From Eupeodes corollae (taxonomy: Eukaryota > Arthropoda > Insecta > Diptera > Syrphidae), in contig NC_079147.1 in NCBI RefSeq assembly GCF_945859685.1, positions 65,440,946 to 65,504,945 of the forward strand: a stretch of 64,000 bases of DNA, in the 5' to 3' direction. The translations under genes were made by a program, and so were the position numbers. Under the pieces are notes generated by a model. It saw only the letters and a list, made by a program, of their open reading frames with translations, was not told the DNA's origin and searched no databases. Below are positions 55,911 through 64,000 of this stretch, piece by piece; position 1 is the stretch's first letter; each line of letters starts with the position of its first letter.

Positions 55911-57157
55911 TTATATCAGCGCTGGCGTCAACAACGCTACCGAAGAAATAGTGACCAGTTAAAGATTCTTAAATAATTATTGAGACCGTACTAGTTGACT
56001 TTCTCGTATTCCAAAAGGGTTTTCTTAGGAGCTCTTCCTTTGAAACGAGAAATTTGCTGAAGTAACACGATGGTCAGATATTCGAAGAGAAGATAGAACA
56101 CTTATAGTGTACTTATCAGAGCCAGAGTTAAGAGACTATAGCCAAAAGTATTATCTACTCGAGTTTGCACGTTCAATATTTTATATATTTCTATTAACAA
56201 AGGAAGCCCTTTTAGTTTTTACATTGTATTAGATGTAAAGCGCTTTAAGCCACCAATTCTTTTACAAATATATTGAGAGGGTCTGGTAAATGAAATGCTT
56301 TTATGGCTTCGGTTGGCTTATTCTTCAAAGGAATGTTGGTACCTTCACATGCAATTATTAAAATTTTTGAGTTTGGTAGTCATTTCAAGAGCTGACTACT
56401 ATAACAAACATGTGTAAGTCAATATTGGTCGAACATGAACTTGGCATATCCACAGAATGGTTTTTTACTTCATGCGTCGAAAAATAACGTCTTTGACAAT
56501 TGATAAGTCCAACACAATATGCTCTTCATTTTATTTTGCCATATTTGAACATCATTAATATCAAACAAAAGTTTGGCCTTACTTTCTGAATTTTGAAAAT
56601 TTCTAAACAAATACAATATCTTCATAGTTAATTAATATACACATCTACTAGTTGTTCCTTAACACCTCCAGAATTTAGTTCCAAACACCTTCATATAACC
56701 CTCGTATGTATAGCAATAACCAACAATGTCATTTAAAACTCCTTCTCTTTGAAAATATTTTTTGACAGATGTTGACTGCGTAGAAAAATAATTGACCAAC
56801 CGAATCACCCCTGGAAGTTTTATATGAAAAGTAACTGATCTTCCGTTTTTATTATTTGTCATAAGCGAAAATTAACTTAATGTAATTTGTCACATCTCGC
56901 ACCAGAAGCGACCATTTTTATCACTTCAACCCGCACTAGCCGAAGACTGAACCATCAGAGAAAACCATCATCAAACCTTCTTACCATTATAGTTAAATTT
57001 CCCGGAAGAGAACCTTTTGCCAACGCAGGACATATTTATTATAGATGCATCAAGTAACTACCCATCATCTAAAGATTCTTTTCCGAACCGGATAAGGAAA
57101 GACCATCACGCAGGGATGCATTTCATCCCTTGTTCATTTGATTATCATTTCTTCTTT

Positions 57158-57188
<31 letters not shown>

Positions 57189-60059
57189 GCTCTGTGGATT
57201 GGATATTGGATGGTGAATGTGATTGTGAATTGTGAAGTTAAATCCTTTGGGAATAATATTATTGTACATCGAGTATTCTCTACACTCGTATATCCCCCTC
57301 GATTGTCATTTATTTTTGCAATGGCATTTCCCTTTAATCCCAAACCTTGGTTGTGGATTCGTATCAAAATGTCCTGCCATTGAGATTAATAACCCAGGAT
57401 TCTATAAGCATGTCCTTTTGCAATCACAGGGGATGACGGTATTGCCTTACTACATACTTTTTACTTATAAGAACGTGATGCACGTGCGCGTTTAGCTAAA
57501 CTTCGAAAATGGGAAAAAATCTTTGGCCTATCCACCACCATCCCTTGTCCTATAAAAGAAGATCGCAAGAACTAAAACCAAAAAAAAATATGAGCTGATA
57601 AAGGAATCCTCTTTGGAATGCCACATAAAATCCAATTATTCCCTTCGTCCTGATTCGGTTATGCTCATTAACGATTTGATGTGGTTCACAGAAGGGTAAC
57701 TACCTACTATCACAATCTACCTTTTTCTGTACTTCTTGTATTCAGTAAGGAAAAGGAACGCGCAGTAATGTACTCTATAGCAAAGCAACAACAACCACTA
57801 ACACCAACAAAAAAGGCAACTAGAACAAGGACCAAAAACAAAAAAAAACTTTTAAAAGGATTTTTAAATTTAATTTCAACTTCTAAACACAAGGACGAAC
57901 GACGCGGCTACGGCCGGCGACCAACTATATACGATAGGTACATTGAAGGACTGTCTCCTGATGATGGTCTCGCTCGTACTCTTGTTATTCGAAACCTCAG
58001 GAGACGAAAAGTAACTTTTCTTCTTTTTTATTTTTGTGCTAAGCGAAACCTAATTTCGTGATTGTGAGTTAGTGACAGTGAAGTTGGGTTTTACGTGATG
58101 TTAAATTTTTTGAGTCCTTTTCCATTGTTATAACGACAAAAAAAGAATTAACTGCTTTTTAATGGAAGGATGTAGTGTCAACCCGATGCGATATGCGGTC
58201 ATGGAGATGGAGTAAGGAGAGGGTATGCGACGACTGTCACTGGGACTGTGGCGCTAGCTGGGGTGCTATGGCATCAGAGTATAAAGTACGGTATATCGCA
58301 CGTGATTGACATAATAAAGTCAATTATGGATGCAGTTTATGATGTGCACTCGAGAAAAAGGACATTTTTTTTTTATCATCTCGTCCTTTAATGCGCTTTG
58401 TTACATATTATTCTATTACCCACATCAAGATTATGAGCGATTCAATATGAAAAATGATAGCGCAAGGATATTTTGATGTTGTTGTTGGTTGAATATTTGC
58501 ATACACACAGTAATTTCATATTCACCATAAGTGTTTGTATGTGTCTCTGCACATATGTACAAAAGGACAACATATTCAGAGATGTTTTTTGGTTGAATTA
58601 TGATGACTTCTTTGGGGTTATTCTTGGAATAAAGTTGATGGCATCATTAGAATTCATTTGGATATGAAATTTCCTTATGGAGCACGTACCGTTATTTGGT
58701 TGGTTTTTGTGTGTATTCGTAAACTCAAAATCAGAACATGTGTGCGGTTGGATATGGATATTTATTTTTCAGTAGAATCTGTTTGAAGTTCAACAATAAT
58801 GGTTTTGGCTATTATGATGAATATGATGCAGTAAAAAATAGTCAAATATAATACTCAATGGATGTATGTATATGTTTTTTAAGGTTCTTTTTGTATTTTA
58901 TTTTGTGTGATTTTGGTTAAAAGAGATTTTCGCATTAAGTTATATGAGTTGGAAGTTAACTGAAAATATCTCTCAGTTCAAATTGGAAGTTTTTCTATAG
59001 AAGTTGAATGCACTTCTAAGAATCAGGATATGAATCTATTTAATTTTAATTACATACCTCTGGAATAATATTTTAAAAATTCATATGAAAAACCTATAGT
59101 GGTGTTTTTTCCTAGGATAAGAAAAAATAACTATTTATTTACCATTAAAAACCCTTAAAAAACAGATTGATCTCTAAATTAAGAGGTAAATGGACGTTTT
59201 TAAATATAAGTTGGGCTTAAAACTTTGATCAATCCAATTTAAATCATAGTTTGTATTTGGTTAGCACAGAATTTATTCGAACTCAAGCTGAACCTACACA
59301 TAGATACAGTGATTACTTTTGATTGGTTAAATTCCATGTAATAGTATCAAAGAGTTCAAGGGTAATAATGGGAACGTATTTTTAAACAGTCGATTTTTTA
59401 TTTAATTTTTAAATAAGTCCCCTTATACCTTTGCACTCAAGCTTATAGTGGTTTTTATTAAATAAAGGTTGTTAAACATAAAACATATTTTAACAGAATT
59501 TAATTTGATTATTGTACTAATTTATTGTCAGAGTTGTATTTTGACGCAATCAAGTCTGTCTTTTTAAATAGTCTGCAACTTAATTACGTTATTATTATTT
59601 AAGTTATTATTTTCAATCTTGAGCTTCATTATATAAGGAAGTTCTTAGACAGAAAATAAAAGTTTTGAAACCATTTTAAAAGTAAGAAGGCTAAATTTAA
59701 AAAAATTTGCATTTTTCGTTAAAAGAATGACCAACAAAAAAACCTCATCTCGTGAAAGGTGGTTAAATTTCAAGGCCCGGTATTGAATGTGGACCACACC
59801 TAAATGACAAGGAATGGTTGAGAGTTGTAACACTAGTTCTTAACGGACTGTTGCGCCACCCAATTTTGTTTCTTTTAAAGATACACATTAGAGTAACGTT
59901 ATTTACGCTTATAATTAATCGTCCAAATGTTAGTCAAATCGGAAAAATCGTTAAAAATTTGATCACACCGGGATGTCAAGAGATGTCAAAACACCAGATC
60001 ACGCTTGTCCAACTTGCACTGCAGAAAATATTGCTACTTTTTACGATAGTGCGGCTGAA
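55911..60059. other. No confirmed gene; TC microsatellite and one candidate exon
   Basis: A (TC)n run at 57159-57189. A plus-strand frame at 57681-58061 has balanced composition in its second half (RGYGRRPTIYDRYIEGLSPD, GLARTLVIRNLRRRK) and ends beside AAAAGTAACT, a weak donor; it may be a host exon, but no family is recognised. The remainder is spacer-like. Confidence 0.4.
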
Positions 60060-60505
60060 TAGCAGTCCACCTCAGGAAGTTAACGTTAGTGATGTTTGCT
60101 ACCGTGAGATGATAAGAATCTTTTTTATGGTAAGAATATATTGATGAGACGGTATGTGGTTTTAACAAGATAGTGCCACTTACCACACAGCTAACGAAAC
60201 AGTGGTTCTTTTGGGTCACAAATGTCGTGTTATTTGAAGAAAAGGTGAAGGTCAAAAAGCCAGCAATAATTCATGAGCTAAATGATGTAATAATTTAGCA
60301 CATTAACCACATAGAACCTTAAATTCGCTTCAGTGTCACCGAACATTTCGACCTTCGGATGGAGGTGTGCCGCCGTGATATTTTGTTTCATACATAATTG
60401 AACTATACCAATATTATTTTAATAAACAAAAATCCCAATAATTTTCTAAATAATTTCTGTTTAATTTTAAATCCACATCGGTCTTAAAATTTAACCACCC
60501 TTTAC
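60060..60505 (+). mobile_element. Tc1/mariner C-terminal relic, plus strand
   Basis: Translated pieces: EVNVSDVCYREMIRIFF (compare VTVNGERYREMI of the family), then after a frame change CGFNKIVPLTTQLTKQWFFW (second catalytic block, Asp-Gly lost), KKPAIIHELNDVII, HINHIEP and FRPSDGGVPP/EVCRRDILFHT at the end. Text AATTTAACCACCCTTTAC at 60487-60504 resembles the 3' inverted repeat CACCCTT plus TA. The 5' half is missing. Confidence 0.55.
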
Positions 60506-60636
60506 AATCTGCACGTTCTGTAGCTTCAACTGAGTTTCCACTAAAAAATCTCGAAAAAAATCTGACACTGAAAACAGGCTTCTTTTATCATATGCAAAAT
60601 ATTGTAGCTAACTTTTAGTAATTTTTTTAGAAAAAT

Positions 60637-61080
60637 CTAATGGACAACTTTCAACAAAAAAAAAGAGGCTGGGATGCGACCCATATTTGGCATATATTGA
60701 AAAAGTTTGATTTCAAAATCTACTTTAATCAATGAGATTTTTAGGTGAAAACCGATTGTTAAAAATTTTAGTAGCATTTTTAAAAAACTTGTATTTTTTA
60801 AATAAATAAATTGAATGAATATAATTAATTTGAACATCAATTTTTACTAAATTTGCGTACAATTTTTTGTAGACTTTATTGTTTTTTTTTTAAACAGACT
60901 GTTGGATTTTTATTAAAAATTTACTGAATGTCGAAAAATATATTTTCTTTGAGATAAAATTAATTTGAAGGTGATATTTTTATTTTTTGAAAAGATTTTT
61001 GAGTCGAAATTAAATTTTTACGTTTTAGTATTGTTTTTGTTGGTTTTTGTTGGTTTTTATTTTTTTTGATTTTTTTTTAA
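60637..61080. repeat. Dispersed repeat, copy B, left part
   Basis: Aligns with 49780-50400 of copy A. It stops right before the ATG at 61084. Short GTTTTTGTTGGTTTTTGTTGG duplications lie at 61030-61050. Confidence 0.55.
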
Positions 61081-61083
61081 ATA

Positions 61084-63194
61084 ATGAGTTCAAAACGTAG
61101 TGGGACTGCTTGTCCTATATTGGGATCATACAAAAAACTTGACGATCGGAGCTACAAACTACAAGAGATGTCATTAATTTCATTTTGTTTATAAGGAACG
61201 AACTAAAACTTAAATTCAACGGAAAGGATCCTTCCCATTCAGAAATATATGCGATTGTTTTTGAAGAAATCGACAATATTTGGGCTAAAAGTAACTAAAG
61301 AAAGAGTTATTCAATTACTTAAATCTTGTTTCGAAAGGTACAATATTGTGAAGCGATACCGATAAAAGCAAACAAAATGCTAGTTTCGAAAACAAACTGA
61401 AGTGTTTTTTAGAGTCATCTGAGAAGCTTTTCGACGTTGCTGCTTGTAAATGCACTTCATTTGAAACTTGTTCATGTTCGTGTTTAAAACCAAAGAAAGT
61501 TCCCATCCATGAGAGAAGTTTTTTGTTTTATCAAAGAAATGAAAGGAAAATGGTTATAAGCAGGGTTGACAAGAAAGAAACAAATATCTTGAAGAAACGA
61601 CAGCAGAGGCAAATTGAAGAGTCAAAGAATGAAGCAAAAAAATGGTCTACGCAGGAAACGGATATTGTCTCAGGAAACTGCAATGAAGAGTTTGTGCTTG
61701 AATCTTCCCCAGAAACACATTCGGTAACAGAGGCATCCCCAACAAACCCCCCTTTGACAGAGGCACCATCGACTTCAAGAGCTTATCGCAATAGATTGAT
61801 GTTGCCAACACTCCAACAGTTGCCAAGGTATGTGATCGATACGGTTTATCGACGTGAGCTGCTGCTGCTGTCACTTCTGCTGTTTTAGCTGATGTCGGCT
61901 TGGTTTCTTCCAAAGATTCAACTCTTGTTATAGACAAAAATAAGATCCACCGAGCTGTAATCACGTAAAGAAGCTTTAAAAGATATTGGAGGTATTGCTA
62001 TAAAAATAACTACTTTGATGGAAGAAAGGACAAGACCCTGGTAAATGAGAAAATAGGGGCGCGTTATTACCGTAAAGAAATTTTTGAAGAACACATCTCA
62101 ATTTTGGCAGAAACTTGATCAATTTACTTGGGACACACAAGACCAGGTCGTGGCACCGCAAAAGGGATTTTTACTTCCATCACAACCTTTTAGAGAGTCA
62201 AGGTTGGAATTTAGATGACGTGCTTTGCATTGGATGTGACGGAACTGCAACTAACACTGGTTGGAAGAGAGGCGTCATTCAATATTTAGAGGAGTTCTTG
62301 AAGAGACCGCTGCAATGGTGTATTTCCATGCTTCACGTCAATGAGTTACCTCTTCGTCATTTATTCTTGACGGGTCATAGAGAATATTCTGGACCTATTG
62401 GGAAACAATTAGCTGATTACGAAAGTAAAACCACCGTGAGCTTTTGTGCAGTAGCTGGTAATATGCCTGACTTGCCGTGGTTGATGAACTTAGTACGGAT
62501 CAAAAATATCTTTATCAGATATGTCAACAGCTAATCGCATACTGAGACTTTATGTTAGTACTCTTCGTTCATCAGAGAATTTGCTATTGCTTGTCAACTA
62601 CGTCGTCAAAGTATACGCTCCAATTTGGTTCCGAATCAAGCGACAGCGTCTTTTAAGGATGGAGCCAAATATATTTCCCATTTAATTATGTACTCTCGAT
62701 ATTTAACCGAAAATTTGAGATGCGTTGTGGATTCTGTTATAGAAAGAAATGCTTATTTTGCAACTCCAGAAAACCTGCTTATCAGTATGTTGTTTGATAA
62801 AAGGGACCATATAGGGAGCTGGCTTTGCGAAAAATTAAAAAAAAAGCTAGAGACGCTGAAAATATCAACAAACGCATGATATATAAACCACCAAAGATCA
62901 ACTTCTCTGCTAAAGATTATACCGAAATTATTTGTGGAACGAATGTCAGGTAACATCACCCCGGTTCTTCGACATATTTCTTTTGAAGACCTTCACATCA
63001 TGGCAAAAAATAAGAGTTTGGAGATTGTTGACTTTCCCTGTCACCCTCAATCTGTGGAAAGATGTGTTAAACTGGTAACAGAGGCATCACGGAGTGTAAC
63101 TGACCCTACGTCTAGAGATGGCTTTATTAAAAATAAGATGAATTCTCGTGCAGAAATGCCAAATTTTGGACACAAAAATAAGTTTAAATTCTAA
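61084..63194 (+). pseudogene. Decayed hAT-like transposase gene of a recurrent, poorly characterised invertebrate family
   Basis: About 2.1 kb of plus-strand coding text in several frames. N-terminus from ATG 61084: SSKRSGTACPILGSYKKLDD; then LKFNGKDPSHSEIYAIVFEE (61205). A Cys-rich patch follows, FDVAACKCTSF with CSCSCLKPKKVP (61428-61502), and a Lys/Glu-rich coiled region from 61523. The core is CIGCDGTATNTGWKRGVIQY (62226), WCISMLHVNELPLRHLFLTG (62316), YISHLIMYSRYLTENL (62671), RNAYFATPENLLISMLFDKR (62747) and the tail FPCHPQSVERCVKLVTEASR (63034). An Asp followed by a C-x2-H near NELPLRHL recalls the DDE core plus C-x2-H motif of hAT-type transposases. I recognise the protein as a type that recurs as uncharacterised multi-copy proteins in arthropods and cnidarians; the transposase role is my inference. 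Broken by frame changes (about 61190, 61300, 61890, 62535, 62880). Confidence 0.55.
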
Positions 63195-63499
63195 AGTTTT
63201 GTCATTAATTCAAAATTATTTCTTGCTTATTTTGTTTTTATGTGAATTGTTTAAATAATATTAATAATAAAATACGTTTAAAACTTAATTTTTTTACAGT
63301 TTTATTCAAACGGTTAAAGTATGTAAAAACATGAAAGTTACAAATCTTCAAGGTCCGGTACTTCCCCCGAGATAACAAGTGCTTTCACTTTTTTTGACGT
63401 TTTCTTTATCTGTGTGAAATTACGCAAATTTTGATACTCCTTTTGATAGTGTAGCTGGAAAAAAAAATAGTTCTCATACATCGACGGGACAACCTAATG
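63195..63499. other. Region downstream of the hAT-like gene
   Basis: AT-rich. AATAAA signals at about 63268 (AATAATAAAATACG) could end the transcript. TTCAAGGTCCGGTACTTCCC at about 63349 may be part of the element's 3' region. No clear inverted repeat was found. Confidence 0.35.
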
Positions 63500-63850
63500 A
63501 ACGTACCTACTCACGTACGCACAGAAAATCATTTTATTCGACTCTAGGGACCTAGAAACGTTGAGAAATATCAAAATTTTCAATTCGAAAAAATCGGACC
63601 GATTTAACTTCCTATGGGAAGCTAAAAACTAAAAACTGATAAAAATGTTTTTCGAGTCAAGGATCTTATACAAAAAAAAAATGTCTTGCCTTCGAAAAAT
63701 TTTGATCTTATACGAAATGTTATTATTTATACTTTCTACGAGTACAACTTTTATTAATATTAAAAGACTGTCAAGAATCGGAAGTTATCAGTGTGGGTCG
63801 GTTCTTAACTTCTCTTTCAAATATTTTTACTATTTCTTAAATGCATCTAT
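63500..63850. repeat. Dispersed repeat, copy B, right part
   Basis: CTCACGTACGCACAGAAAAT followed by ATTCGACTCTAGGGACCTAG and AAACGTTGAGAAATATCAAA aligns with 50565-50670 of copy A. Together with 60637-61080 it flanks the transposase-like gene. After about 63620 similarity to copy A fades. Confidence 0.5.
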
Positions 63851-64000
63851 ATAGTCACACGTCTTCCAACTTACTGTTGCTATTTGCTTTAAGCACAATA
63901 TTAACACCATAAGCAATACTTAAAATTTAACCCACAAAGCCCAAAGGAATTTAAAAAACAAATAACAATAAGAGAAATTGAAAATATTATTGTCATTGTT
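63851..64000. other. No recognisable gene
   Basis: AT-rich right edge of the window. Confidence 0.4.

Noticed and set aside
57134..57495. Overlapping frames in both strands over the TC microsatellite
   Set aside because: Products of the dinucleotide repeat and flanks; no motif.
1..64000. CRISPR arrays, bacterial operons, ribosome binding sites, rRNA
   Set aside because: None seen; the sequence is eukaryotic and the repeats are transposons and microsatellites.

Overview
The window is AT-rich DNA from an insect, most likely a higher fly (Diptera). The content is a dipteran-style transposon landscape: one 17.6/297-like errantivirus with a tRNA-Ser primer site, RTE/BovB-like, jockey-like and I/LOA-like LINE fragments, Tc1/mariner relics with TA target duplications, one Harbinger relic and tRNA-derived SINEs. 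Species cannot be decided. I find no confident host gene, rRNA, functional tRNA or CRISPR array, so the window reads as intergenic or intronic heterochromatin-like DNA.

Layout. 1-7330: unknown basic open frame at the left edge, a deleted mariner with a tRNA-like SINE beside it, two plus-strand LINE fragments (1662-2290, 2325-3395), a minus-strand LINE (3631-5335), then gene-free DNA. 7331-14902: an almost intact errantivirus: target duplication GATA, two 478-bp LTRs that read identical, tRNA-Ser primer site, gag, a -1 slip site, pol (protease, reverse transcriptase, RNase H, integrase), env with a signal peptide, furin site and membrane anchor but split by a frame change, and a polypurine tract. 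16017-21860: an RTE-like LINE interrupted twice by minus-strand LINE pieces. 24961-27765: a second RTE-like LINE interrupted by a mariner. 30330-31870: I/LOA-like LINE, minus. 33203-36199: a mariner relic beside a Harbinger element that is itself split by another mariner. 36847-37215 and 45385-45601: short inverted-repeat elements. 37985-39830: two minus-strand LINE pieces, one with a long intact RNase H frame. 41321-42257: mariner. 42990-44290: plus-strand LINE. 53625-55910: two adjoining minus-strand LINEs. 60060-63850: mariner relic, then a dispersed repeat split by a decayed gene of a recurrent, poorly characterised hAT-like transposase family.

How the parts work together: only the errantivirus looks recently active. 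It carries its own promoter, primer site, capsid gene, enzymes and a probable env splice pair (donor about 8553, acceptor about 12888). Everything else is fossil, and the nesting allows a relative order of insertions to be read. The least conventional piece is the repeat-flanked transposase-like gene at 61084-63194.
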